Assembly: GCA_900107185.1 (NCBI GenBank)
Contig: FNPA01000013.1
Location: forward strand, 49,012 to 113,011
Length of the DNA stretch: 64,000 nucleotides
Reading direction: 5' to 3'
Origin: Ruminococcaceae bacterium YAD3003
Lineage (GTDB): Bacteria; Bacillota; Clostridia; Saccharofermentanales; Saccharofermentanaceae
The position numbers and the translations under genes were made by a program. Below the pieces are notes generated by a model. That model was not told the DNA's origin and ran no database searches. It saw only the letters and a program-made list of their open reading frames with translations. Positions 16,337 to 24,816 of this stretch are shown here, in pieces; position 1 is the stretch's first letter; the number at the start of each line of letters is the position of its first letter.

Positions 16337-17191
16337 CTATATTTCCAGTAATTTGTTGTATAATTCTAAATCGGATTCAGAATCAACTTTTCTTGCAAGT
16401 AATTTGTCTGAACCCATGAGTGTATCGTAATCTGAATCGCTTAACGTTTTAGGACTGCTTTTCCCTTCTGACCAGTCAACATATACTAAATAATCGTCCA
16501 CTGAACCCGAAAACGGACTGATGTTGATTAATGTATGAAAAAAGCCTTCATCAGGGCATACCGCGTTTTTATAATATTCACTATATTCCGGATGATTGCT
16601 GATATAATCCAACATCCAAACAACCGTTTCATTTTTCAAACACCACCATGTAGAACCATGATAAAGTTTCTCAACACCTTGCGGTCTGCTTTTCCTAAAA
16701 ATACTAAAAGTATATTTACTGCCGCCGGTTAATATAATCCAAAGTTTTTTGATTATTCTTTGATACAGACGTTTTCCAATCATCCAGTCTGGATAATATA
16801 TATCACTTCGCTTATCGAATCTAAGATCCTCAAAAACATGCATATAATTCTTGTCTGCTTCTTCAAAAAAGTTATCAATATAGGATGCATTTTTTATTGG
16901 AAAACACTGACCTGAACAAAGCCAATAATACTCATAAGAACCTATTGAAACTGCAGTATCTATTAACGATAATATCGCTTCAACCTGGCTATACACAGCC
17001 CACTCTACAGATATGCGATGTTCATCCGGAACAAAATATACATTCTCATTATGTACGATGTCCTTTTGAATATTAGATTTTTTATCAACATGAATAATAA
17101 AATCATATCTCGAAGAATCGAATCTGCTAATGAAATCGTTTACCTGATTAGGTAATTTATGACAAAGAATTAGTATTGCTATCTTTTTCAA
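16337..17191 (-). CDS. GT14 (core-2/I-branching type) glycosyltransferase
   Basis: A 284-residue glycosyltransferase related to beta-1,6-N-acetylglucosaminyltransferases of family GT14. Signatures are IAILILCHKLPNQV near the N-terminus, DFIIHVDKKS, SVEWAVYSQVEAIL, YYWLCSGQCFPIKN, GSTWWCLKNETV and CPDEGFFHTLI. Bacterial members decorate surface glycans. It has no membrane segment and is expected to act on the cytoplasmic face. The gene is noticeably more AT-rich than its neighbours, which suggests transfer. It has its own intergenic gaps on both sides. Confidence 0.85.
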   Translation of the reverse strand: MKKIAILILCHKLPNQVNDFISRFDSSRYDFIIHVDKKSNIQKDIVHNENVYFVPDEHRISVEWAVYSQVEAILSLIDTAVSIGSYEYYWLCSGQCFPIKNASYIDNFFEEADKNYMHVFEDLRFDKRSDIYYPDWMIGKRLYQRIIKKLWIILTGGSKYTFSIFRKSRPQGVEKLYHGSTWWCLKNETVVWMLDYISNHPEYSEYYKNAVCPDEGFFHTLINISPFSGSVDDYLVYVDWSEGKSSPKTLSDSDYDTLMGSDKLLARKVDSESDLELYNKLLEI

Positions 17192-17278
17192 ATGCGGTCA
17201 CCCTTATAATTTTGTTCTTTATTATATCAATATTCTCATGACAATATATGCATTGAGAATAAATGGTGTTGATATCAA

Positions 17279-17799
17279 TTACCAACTATCACACCCGTAT
17301 GTTCCAGGATGACGGAAATTATTTCCCATCACCTCATGCGCGCGGTATTCGCGCAGCTGATCCATGTTGACATCCGCAACATAAACACCTGCTTCTCCAG
17401 GTGCTTCCAGGATGCACATATCACGCACACCGGTTTCATCACGAAGCCATGCTACACCATCGAAAACAGTGGAATGTCCGTTGCCATCCATGTCGAAAAA
17501 CATGACAGAATTCAAAGGCTTCGGATCGTGTGTTTCGAGATATGTAATACCGATTGCCATTTTAAGTTCAGATGCCAATTTGCCAAATCCTGAACGAAAT
17601 CCGAAGAAGATGAAATTGCCATTCCGCTTAGCTTTTCAGCGTACTGGGGAATGTCATAACCCGTGCTCCACATCTCAGGAAACAGAGCGGTATCCGCGCC
17701 CATTTCTTTTGCCTTGATGCAGGCCTCTTTTCCTATTTCTAACTGCTTTTCGAGTGTGTCTCCCGGAAGGAGATGTAATAACGCAATTCGTAAATTCAT
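17279..17799 (-). pseudogene. carbon-nitrogen hydrolase (nitrilase family), frameshifted and deleted
   Basis: Two overlapping frames form one broken gene. The upstream part (17799 down to about 17578) is a nitrilase N-terminus with LRIALLHLLPGDTLEKQ and the catalytic Glu in ALFPEMWSTGYD. At about 17575-17580 the frame shifts by one base in an A run. The second frame continues with LASELKMAIGITYLET. It then jumps directly to the family C-terminus (NGHSTVFDGVAW, VYVADVNMDQLREYRAHEVMGN). Roughly 110 residues are missing, including the catalytic Lys and Cys of the Glu-Lys-Cys triad, so it cannot be active even with frameshifting. It is the last member of the 23.8-17.3 kb operon. Confidence 0.85.
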
Positions 17800-17817
17800 A
17801 TTAACCTCGTAATCAAA

Positions 17818-18255
17818 TCAGAGTCTTGCTGCAGACACTTCATATGTTGTCGTGTTACCGTCTTTGTCAGTAACAACAATGCTGACAGAATTTATGCTCT
17901 CGCCTTTTATTTCCAGTGTCCAGCCATCTTCGATAACAATATCTTCTGCTGAATAATACATCTTGTCGGTGTCGATCATGCGGAAGATATAAAGGCCGTT
18001 ATCAGCGGGCGCCTCGAGCTGTACCTCACGGCTCTCATGCAATTGCATTTTACCTGCTGTTGCAGTGCCCCACAAAGTTGTTTTCAGATTCTCTTCTGTC
18101 TTAGGAAGAATCCAGATATCCGCCTCGTTGACGCTGTTAACCAGTGCAATCGTTCTGTCGTATGTGACAGGCACGGTTTCAGACTCCTTTGTATTGCAGT
18201 TGCAAAACAGCAACAGTGTAAAAAGACATAACATAACCGAAACTGCTTTTTTCAT
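17818..18255 (-). CDS. hypothetical lipoprotein
   Basis: A 145-residue secreted protein. The N-terminus KKAVSVMLCLFTLLLFCNCN is a lipoprotein-like signal peptide with Cys at residues 18 and 20. The mature part is beta-rich with Gly/Asp turns and ends in a strand-rich segment (VSIVVTDKDGNTTTYEVS) typical of bacterial Ig-like folds. No function recognised. It starts 1 base after the radical SAM stop, so the two are coupled. Confidence 0.65.
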   Translation of the reverse strand: MKKAVSVMLCLFTLLLFCNCNTKESETVPVTYDRTIALVNSVNEADIWILPKTEENLKTTLWGTATAGKMQLHESREVQLEAPADNGLYIFRMIDTDKMYYSAEDIVIEDGWTLEIKGESINSVSIVVTDKDGNTTTYEVSAARL

Positions 18256-18256
18256 T

Positions 18257-19138
18257 TTATTCCCCCAGCATATCGAAAAGGTTCATCTGTTTATCAGGCA
18301 GTTCATTCATATAAGCAAAACACTCATCAGGTGTGCACATCACACTGTTTTCTTTGCAGCGTTTCATGAACAGCGACATGAGTTTATTATAGTTGGGACT
18401 CGGTATCTCATAAGCATTTCCATATCTCTGAATGTACTTATCCTTGAGGCCCGGAAAATGCTTGTCGAGCGCAGCGTAAAAATATTCCCTGTCGCCGTCT
18501 CTTAATGTGAGACCCATCCCAAAACATATTATGCCTTTTACTCCTACGCGAAAACACTCATCAAGGATCTTATTGATGTTGTCTTCCGTATCGTTAATAA
18601 ACGGCAGTATCGGCGACAGCCACACAACAGTCGGAATACCTTGTTCTCTCATCTTCTCAAGAACTTCGATACGCCTTTTTGTATTGCACACATTAGGCTC
18701 TAATATCTTGCAGAGATCATCGTCATAAGTTGTGAGCGTTATCTGCACAACGCACTTCGCTTTTTTGTTTATCTCATTGAGCAGATCGATATCGCGCAAG
18801 ATGCGGTCTGATTTGGTCTGTATCGCAACGCCAAATCCGTATTTCGAAATGACCTCCAGACACTTTCTGGTAAGGCCTAATTCTTCTTCACAATGCATGT
18901 AAGGATCAGACATTGAACCTGTTCCGATCATGCAGGTTTTGCGCTTTGATTTGAGTGCCGCCTCCAACAGTTCGGGCGCATTCTGTTTTACTTCAATATC
19001 TTCAAAAGCATGCGTGAACCGGTAACAGTTGCTCCTGCTGTCGCAATAGATACAACCGTGCGTGCAGCCGCGGTAAATGTTCATACCGTTATGACCGCCG
19101 TTGCCTGATAAAATACCTTTCGCGTTGACAAAATGCAT
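18257..19138 (-). CDS. radical SAM protein, SPL/Rv2578c-like, with C-terminal QMNLF motif
   Basis: A 293-residue radical SAM protein. CTHGCIYC (Cys 25, 29, 32; C-x3-C-x2-C) binds the 4Fe-4S cluster, and GTGSMSDPY and TTYDDDL are further core motifs. It is of the SplB-like group (spore photoproduct lyase relatives, Rv2578c family). The C-terminus carries QMNLF (residues 284-288), which matches the sliding-clamp binding pentapeptide pattern. GTGAGG 9 bases upstream supports the ATG at 19138; a GTG at 19153 overlapping the upstream stop is the alternative. A DNA-repair role is inference. Confidence 0.85.
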   Translation of the reverse strand: MHFVNAKGILSGNGGHNGMNIYRGCTHGCIYCDSRSNCYRFTHAFEDIEVKQNAPELLEAALKSKRKTCMIGTGSMSDPYMHCEEELGLTRKCLEVISKYGFGVAIQTKSDRILRDIDLLNEINKKAKCVVQITLTTYDDDLCKILEPNVCNTKRRIEVLEKMREQGIPTVVWLSPILPFINDTEDNINKILDECFRVGVKGIICFGMGLTLRDGDREYFYAALDKHFPGLKDKYIQRYGNAYEIPSPNYNKLMSLFMKRCKENSVMCTPDECFAYMNELPDKQMNLFDMLGE

Positions 19139-19149
19139 TCGTGATTTCC

Positions 19150-19599
19150 TCACAGTTTGTACTGCATGAAGTTCCCGTTTTTCACGAAACCGAAATCCGT
19201 ATAAAGCAAAACGCCCATGTCAGAAGCCGTAATCTGAACCGTTCCGCAACCGTAATCTCTGGCGGCATCAACGACCAGTGACAACAACTTTTTTGCTATG
19301 CCCTGTCTCCTGTAATCTTTGTCCGTATACATGCTCGACAATAATCCGATCCTGCCGCTCGGACAACCGAAATACGGCGGCTTCTCAACAAAAGACATGC
19401 CGCTAGTTCCGATAATCTTATCGCCGTCTACTGCAAGGTAAGATACGAATGTTCCGTCAGCTAAATGTCTGTTGTAATAATCCAGCAGAGCAGGCTTCAG
19501 ATCGATATCTTCCGTTGCACCTTCCTCGCGCAGCTGGCCAATCCTGAGCCTTATGAATTCATCCAGATCTTTCGTTTCGAGTTTTCTATATTCGATCAT
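19150..19599 (-). CDS. GNAT-family N-acetyltransferase
   Basis: A 149-residue acetyltransferase. The acetyl-CoA binding region is LLSSMYTDKDYRRQGIAKKLL (R-x-x-G-x-A) and the C-terminal part is GVLLYTDFGFVKNGNFMQYKL. Its start overlaps the stop of the GT-C gene by ATGA. Its own stop lies 11 bases before the radical SAM start. Substrate unknown; position within a surface-sugar operon is the only clue. Confidence 0.88.
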   Translation of the reverse strand: MIEYRKLETKDLDEFIRLRIGQLREEGATEDIDLKPALLDYYNRHLADGTFVSYLAVDGDKIIGTSGMSFVEKPPYFGCPSGRIGLLSSMYTDKDYRRQGIAKKLLSLVVDAARDYGCGTVQITASDMGVLLYTDFGFVKNGNFMQYKL

Positions 19600-21440
19600 G
19601 TTTCCCTCACTTTCCTGAAGAGATAGAATTCGTCGCCTTCGTAGAACGGGTCTTCCTTCATGGCGATCAGCTCATAATCTTTGAACACATTCTTCTCATC
19701 AGTAAAAACGTTGTAGTTGCAGTTGTTTGAGATGATTATGTAGTTGTAATCATTCTCTTCGATATACCGGATCTGCTCATCTACCATGTCCTGATCGTGC
19801 ACGAGAACTGCAAAACAGGGAATCTGCGGATCGGTTTCCATACTCCTGTAAAAACCAAAATCCAGGAGTCCGAAACAGATAAATGAGCTGTCATCTGAAT
19901 TCTTCATGATCTTCGAGAACTCATACGTCGGAAACTCCTCTTTGGCAACACCGTAATAGTTAGTGTTCTTAACGAACGGGAATGAATACATTCCGGCCAG
20001 AACGATTGATGCGAGCACGCTGAGCACCCGGACAGGCTTCTTCTTTTCTGACAGGAATTTGGTAATCATCACATTGAGCGGTATTGTGCCCATCATCGCG
20101 AAAGGAACGAAGATAAACGGATAATAAACAACACTTCCGTTGCCCAGCAATGCCACATAGAAACTGAGCGAAAATGCTGCGGCAAAGAATGCAAAATATT
20201 TCTTGTGACGGCAGAACAGGAACACGAGCGCTACAACGATCAGGATGAGCATCTGGCTGTTATCACTAAGATATGAAGGGAGCGCCAGGAGCGGATTTGC
20301 GAGCGCTTCAAAAATGCTTCCTCTCGTTTCAGTGACGTGATATTTGAATATGTTCATTCCGAAATAAACATCGAATAATTCATATAGCGCACCGTTAAAG
20401 AAATAAACCAGAACGATCGGAAGTGAAACAGTAACGAAACCTGTTAATACACCTGCAACAGCTGTCAGCAACTGCTTTACCTGCTTCTTCCATATCAGAT
20501 AGAAAATGAAGAACAGCGCGATTCCAAATACCGCACCGCACATACTGTATTTTATCCAGAAGATAATGCCGGTAAGAATACCTACAATAAAAACCTTAAG
20601 AAAACGGATGTTATCATCAGCAATAAATCTTAAACACAGATAGAGGATCAGCGCGAGAAATACAATGCCGTATTCTTCTGCAGTATTACCGCAGTCAAAT
20701 GATGTACAGCTATATAAAAGCGCAGTAAATATTGCAGTAATAACGGAATTAACTGAACTCTTTTTCTCAACAAAAAGCAGCTGGATCTTCGCTGATATGA
20801 CCATAAACAGGTAGCAGAAAACAATCTCCAGTATCCAAAGACCAGTGAAACTGTATGGTGTGATAAGAGCGCCTGCTGCAAATATCACATACATCAGGAT
20901 TCCTTTGAGCTCTATCAGGTCACGGTAAATCAGTTTGCCGTGGACCATTCCCTGTGCAGCCGTATAAATACAGTTGGCATCACATTCCCAGTTTTCTGCG
21001 ATCAATGGAGATGCAGAGGAAATAAACAGCAGGATCAAAATGGAAGAAACCAGAAAAATAATGTGATCTGATATTCCGAGTTTTTTATCCGTAAGTTTTA
21101 TTTCAGGAGTTTTAATTGAGTAGCAGCTGATAATAACAGGCAGAATGGGTGTAGCGAGAAGGCACAAAACAAAACCTGTAATCGTAACGATGAGCGGATC
21201 TAAAAACTGCGTCCATCTCATAATGAAAACAGACAACAACGCGATGTTGACCAGGAACGATACTATGAGCTGTTTTAATGTCACACCCGTTTTTTCTTTG
21301 AATACAGTTGACTTAAAAAAGTTCAGAGCCAGAAACAAAACTATTACTGCAAAACTGATTATTGTTGCAGCAGAATAAGGACACAAGAGCAGTGCCAATG
21401 CGCAGAATGAAAGAATTTTATGGGATCGTTTCAACTCCAT
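19596..21440 (-). CDS. polytopic GT-C-type membrane glycosyltransferase (GtrX-like)
   Basis: A 614-residue protein with about 12-13 membrane helices and a soluble C-terminal domain (about 520-614). After the third helix, WECDANCIYTAAQGMVHGKL and YRDLIELKG match the acidic first extracytoplasmic loop of lipid-phosphate-sugar dependent GT-C enzymes (PMT/ArnT-like). It lies downstream of GtrA and GT2 genes in the same operon, which is the position of the specific transferase in gtr cassettes. The inferred role is to move a sugar from undecaprenyl phosphate to a surface acceptor. It ends in ATGA overlap with the GNAT gene. Confidence 0.75.
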   Translation of the reverse strand: MELKRSHKILSFCALALLLCPYSAATIISFAVIVLFLALNFFKSTVFKEKTGVTLKQLIVSFLVNIALLSVFIMRWTQFLDPLIVTITGFVLCLLATPILPVIISCYSIKTPEIKLTDKKLGISDHIIFLVSSILILLFISSASPLIAENWECDANCIYTAAQGMVHGKLIYRDLIELKGILMYVIFAAGALITPYSFTGLWILEIVFCYLFMVISAKIQLLFVEKKSSVNSVITAIFTALLYSCTSFDCGNTAEEYGIVFLALILYLCLRFIADDNIRFLKVFIVGILTGIIFWIKYSMCGAVFGIALFFIFYLIWKKQVKQLLTAVAGVLTGFVTVSLPIVLVYFFNGALYELFDVYFGMNIFKYHVTETRGSIFEALANPLLALPSYLSDNSQMLILIVVALVFLFCRHKKYFAFFAAAFSLSFYVALLGNGSVVYYPFIFVPFAMMGTIPLNVMITKFLSEKKKPVRVLSVLASIVLAGMYSFPFVKNTNYYGVAKEEFPTYEFSKIMKNSDDSSFICFGLLDFGFYRSMETDPQIPCFAVLVHDQDMVDEQIRYIEENDYNYIIISNNCNYNVFTDEKNVFKDYELIAMKEDPFYEGDEFYLFRKVRET

Positions 21441-21456
21441 AAATTTATTTCACACC

Positions 21457-22227
21457 TCACATCTGTTTCTTAAGTTTCTTGAACTTCGGAGCGCATAAGA
21501 GACTGTTTTTCATGGTCTTGAAAACATTCATCTTGCTGGCGCCCTGTTTCTTATCGTAACGGAGTTCAAAACCGACTTCACCGAATCTGATGCCGCAGAG
21601 ATGGAGCTTATAAAGGAACTCCATCATGCAGGCAAAACTCTGCTCTTTGATGGGCTCGTGGCCGAATTTTTCAACAAGCTTTTGAATTGCAGATAACCTG
21701 TAGATTCTGTATCCGCATGTGTAATCCTTAACATCAGGAACTCTGAGCACCATGGAATAATAGATTTTCGCGAAGTCACTCATCATTTTTCTGTGGAACT
21801 TAAGTCCGACTACATTTGCACCGGGCTGATATCTGGAAGCGATAACACAATCCAGATTCTTTTCTTCCAACAGGTCATACATGGGCTGCACGTATTTGGG
21901 ATCGTGTGTAGCATCACCATCCATCAGGCACATGAGATCGCCTTCCTGACCGGTCTTAAGGAACGTCTCAATACTCGTGTTAAGACCGCCTCTTAGATTC
22001 TTATTCACTTCATGGAAAACAGGCTGAACCAGAGTCTGTGAATACTGCTCCTTTTTGAGGTTCATTATCTCTCTGGTGTTATCCGTACTGCAATCATCGA
22101 TCGGGCGGATGATCAGTTCTACGCCTTTACGGGCGAGCTCATCTTTCTGTCCGACCCACTGGTCTATCAGGATTCCGATATTTTGTTCTTCGTTATAGCA
22201 CGGAAGAAAAACGTATAGTTTACTCAC
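21457..22227 (-). CDS. family 2 glycosyltransferase, GtrB/DPM1-like
   Basis: A 256-residue GT2 enzyme. The nucleotide-sugar binding region is YVFLPCYNEEQNIG and IRPIDDCSTDNT, the metal site is CLMDGDATHDP (DxD type), and VIASRYQPGANVVGL is typical of dolichyl/undecaprenyl-phosphate sugar synthases. It lacks the two C-terminal membrane helices found in classic GtrB and resembles soluble DPM1. It is predicted to load a sugar on undecaprenyl phosphate. It overlaps the end of gtrA by 8 bases. Confidence 0.87.
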   Translation of the reverse strand: MSKLYVFLPCYNEEQNIGILIDQWVGQKDELARKGVELIIRPIDDCSTDNTREIMNLKKEQYSQTLVQPVFHEVNKNLRGGLNTSIETFLKTGQEGDLMCLMDGDATHDPKYVQPMYDLLEEKNLDCVIASRYQPGANVVGLKFHRKMMSDFAKIYYSMVLRVPDVKDYTCGYRIYRLSAIQKLVEKFGHEPIKEQSFACMMEFLYKLHLCGIRFGEVGFELRYDKKQGASKMNVFKTMKNSLLCAPKFKKLKKQM

Positions 22228-22666
22228 GAGAAGTTACCTGCTCTTCCTTATTCTTGTCTGAACCGACAGGAATAAGGGCCTTTCTAACAAAGTATGTTAT
22301 AAAAAACGGGATTACTATCGAAGCGCCTTTGGCAACCAAGAATGTAATCATTCCGTCGTTTCCGCTAAATATCTTTTCTCTGACAACATATACGATCAAA
22401 TCCGCCAGACCCAGTGCCAACAGCCACGTTACGAAGAATATGACCAGCGTCTTTATGGTTTTCGATCTGTACACCTTGTGGGAACAGAGAATGTATTGAA
22501 TGATAAAACCTACGACAACACCAATAGTGTTTGCGATGACTTCCTCAAACCATATCTCGCAAATGCGCGAAAGGATCACATCTATAACCGTGACAAAAAC
22601 ACTTATCAGCAAATACGTTATAAAGGTCTTTCGCTCAGTAATAAACTTTTTGATTCCTTCCGACAT
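22220..22666 (-). CDS. gtrA: GtrA-family membrane protein
   Basis: A 148-residue protein with four membrane helices (about 15-35, 43-63, 75-97 and 112-134). It has the family pattern FVTVIDVILSR, NTIGVVVGFIIQYILCSHKVY and ILFFVTWLLA-like third helix. GtrA proteins are thought to flip undecaprenyl-phosphate sugars. The start ATG at 22666 has AGGGGCGG upstream; a TTG at 22681 is less likely. Its place between wecB and the GT2 gene supports a gtr cassette. Confidence 0.87.
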   Translation of the reverse strand: MSEGIKKFITERKTFITYLLISVFVTVIDVILSRICEIWFEEVIANTIGVVVGFIIQYILCSHKVYRSKTIKTLVIFFVTWLLALGLADLIVYVVREKIFSGNDGMITFLVAKGASIVIPFFITYFVRKALIPVGSDKNKEEQVTSRE

Positions 22667-22684
22667 ATATCCGCCCCTCAAGAA

Positions 22685-23800
22685 TTATCCTTCCCACGGA
22701 AGATAATCCTTGTCTTCCAATATGTCGGCTATTCTGGCACATGCTTTGCCGTCACCATAGGGATTACATGCATTCGCCATCCTGTTATATGAATCTTCGT
22801 TCTCGAGTAAGTCTTTGAAGGTCCCGTAAATTGTCTGCTCGTCCGTCCCAACGAGTTTAAGAGTGCCTGCCTCAACACCTTCCGGTCTCTCGGTGGTATC
22901 TCTCATAACGAGCACGGGAACACCATACGAAGGACACTCCTCCTGGATGCCACCTGAATCGGTAAGACAAAGATAAGCACGCGATTCAAAGTTATGGCAA
23001 TCGATGACTTCCAGAGGTTCTATGATGTGTATCCTGTCACAAGATCCCAATTCCTCGTCTGCTATCTCCCTGACAGCAGGATTCATGTGGATCGGATAAA
23101 CTGCTTTGCAGTCCGGATGCTCGTCCAGAACACGTCTTATTGCCCTGAACATGCGGCGCATCGGCTCGCCCAGATTCTCTCTTCTGTGTGCAGTAATGAA
23201 AATGAGTTTGTCATCTCCTACCCAGTCGAGCTCCGAATGACGGTAATCGTCCTTTACAGTGTGCTGCATAGCATCGATAACGGTATTGCCCGTAACATAA
23301 ATCGTCGAAGCATCTTTCCCTTCTGAGACCAGATGCTCGTACGCCAGCTTCGTGGGCGCAAAATTATATTTCGCGATTATGCCCACAGCCTGACGGTTAA
23401 ACTCTTCAGGATAAGGCGAATAAATGTTGTATGTGCGCAGTCCCGCCTCAACATGTCCAACGGGAATCATTAAGTAATAGCATGCCAATGAAGTAATGAA
23501 AGTAGTCGAAGTATCTCCATGCACAAGGACCACATCCGGCTTCTCATTCTCGAGAATTTCCCTGATGCCCGTAAGAATTGTCGTGGAAATATCGAACAGT
23601 GTCTGGCGGTCCTTCATTATGTCCAGATCGTAATCAGGTGTCACCTCGAAAGTGTCCAGAACCTGATCTAACATCTGCCTGTGCTGAGCAGTAACACAGA
23701 CGACCGTCTTGATACCCGGCCGCTTTTTAAGTTCATTTACCAACGGACACATCTTGATCGCCTCAGGACGTGTACCAAATACGAGCATTACTTTTTTCAT
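22685..23800 (-). CDS. wecB: UDP-N-acetylglucosamine 2-epimerase (non-hydrolysing)
   Basis: A 371-residue epimerase of the WecB/MnaA family that interconverts UDP-GlcNAc and UDP-ManNAc. Signatures are MLVFGTRPEAIKMCPLV, VVCVTAQHRQMLDQVL, VLVHGDTSTTF, GHVEAGLRTYN, FITAHRRENLG and LTDSGGIQEECPSYGVPVLVMRDTTERPE; the length is normal. It is first in the long operon that continues through gtrA and the transferases. The product could feed wall teichoic acid linkage, capsule, or the adjacent gtr cassette. Confidence 0.96.
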   Translation of the reverse strand: MKKVMLVFGTRPEAIKMCPLVNELKKRPGIKTVVCVTAQHRQMLDQVLDTFEVTPDYDLDIMKDRQTLFDISTTILTGIREILENEKPDVVLVHGDTSTTFITSLACYYLMIPVGHVEAGLRTYNIYSPYPEEFNRQAVGIIAKYNFAPTKLAYEHLVSEGKDASTIYVTGNTVIDAMQHTVKDDYRHSELDWVGDDKLIFITAHRRENLGEPMRRMFRAIRRVLDEHPDCKAVYPIHMNPAVREIADEELGSCDRIHIIEPLEVIDCHNFESRAYLCLTDSGGIQEECPSYGVPVLVMRDTTERPEGVEAGTLKLVGTDEQTIYGTFKDLLENEDSYNRMANACNPYGDGKACARIADILEDKDYLPWEG

Positions 23801-23906
23801 AAAACACTTAACTACCGCCGGAAGTGACGTTGCTATCAGTTATTTTATTACATTCCCTGTGTTTTTACTAAACAAAGAGAAATACAACGTGTTTTCTGTA
23901 TTCGAA

Positions 23907-24815
23907 TCAAACAAATAAACCGGATAAGAGTGAAACCAAAGCAAAAATAGCAGCAATTACGTCAACCAATAAAAACAGAATGAAGAAAGCTCTGGGAACA
24001 TTACGTTCAATTTTGGAAAAGGACTTATATCCTTTGCCTTTCATCTCGGCCCATTCCTCATCGTATAATGATGCACCAAGCGTTTTTTCCAGATTGCTCA
24101 AAACGGAAATCTTAGCCGAATTATTTATCTGATATGAATCCAACAACTGTCCCCAGGAACGATTCAATATAAGACCGGGAATTGAAACTGCAATAAGAAT
24201 GAGCATTTTAGGCACCAGATTTTGGCCTTCACTCAACGCAATTACTGTTGCACCTAAAGTTATTAATGCTGCATTGGCACTAGTGTAGAAGCTGTTAACG
24301 GTTTGTCTTCTTTCCAACAATGACTCAGCCGTTGCCGAAAATGACTTATACAGTTCCAAAAGATTTGTATTATCTATTTTCTCCATTCTTTTTGCAGAAT
24401 TTAAATCGTCAATATATGAGCAAAGCGCTTCCTGGTTTCTGGCAACTTTGCCCCTGCATTTATTCTCTTTTGTGAATGAATCAAAATAATAGAAAGATTT
24501 GTTTATTTCATATTCTGAAGAAAGTTTCAGACATATGATCTGCTTCTGCTTTTCGACGCTTTGTCTGAGTTCCCATTCAACATTTTCATTTTCAGCAGTA
24601 TGTTCACTCACAACATATACAATTACATCAGCCTGCTCAATCATTTTAAGAGCATTTTTGTGCCATGCATTTTTCGGTGTGTTTTCAGGAGTATCTTCGC
24701 TAATATCCCGCAAGCGCAATACTTCTGCTCTTGATTCCAATTCTTTTCGAATTTCCTCAACATGCTGTTTGCATTCACTGCAATACACAAAAAATAATTT
24801 AACTTTCTCTTCCAT
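23907..24815 (-). CDS. TIR-like domain fused to a RipA-family-like membrane effector
   Basis: A 302-residue protein. Residues 5-100 resemble a TIR/TIR-like fold: strand LFFVYCSE, helix MIEQADVIVYVVSEHT, then NVEWELRQSVEK with a Glu/Trp/Glu (80-82) at the usual catalytic-Glu helix, and the strand KQIICLKLS. Residues 150-300 match the pattern of RipA-like octameric membrane proteins: LLERRQTVNSFYTSANAALI, two helices (about 182-215), WGQLLDSYQINNSAKISVLS, EKTL...YDEEWAEM, SKIERNVPRAFF and a last helix. Its start follows the rlmD stop by 1 base, so it is coupled to rlmD. It is AT-rich against its neighbours. A membrane-acting defence role is inference. Confidence 0.68.
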   Translation of the reverse strand: MEEKVKLFFVYCSECKQHVEEIRKELESRAEVLRLRDISEDTPENTPKNAWHKNALKMIEQADVIVYVVSEHTAENENVEWELRQSVEKQKQIICLKLSSEYEINKSFYYFDSFTKENKCRGKVARNQEALCSYIDDLNSAKRMEKIDNTNLLELYKSFSATAESLLERRQTVNSFYTSANAALITLGATVIALSEGQNLVPKMLILIAVSIPGLILNRSWGQLLDSYQINNSAKISVLSNLEKTLGASLYDEEWAEMKGKGYKSFSKIERNVPRAFFILFLLVDVIAAIFALVSLLSGLFV

Positions 24816-24816
24816 A

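Noticed and set aside
17279..17799. two separate small genes
   Set aside because: Both frames are pieces of one nitrilase-family protein joined by a one-base shift; the second has no ribosome site.
23907..24815. complete Thoeris-type system
   Set aside because: Only a TIR-like protein is present; there is no second SLOG/ThsA-like gene next to it.
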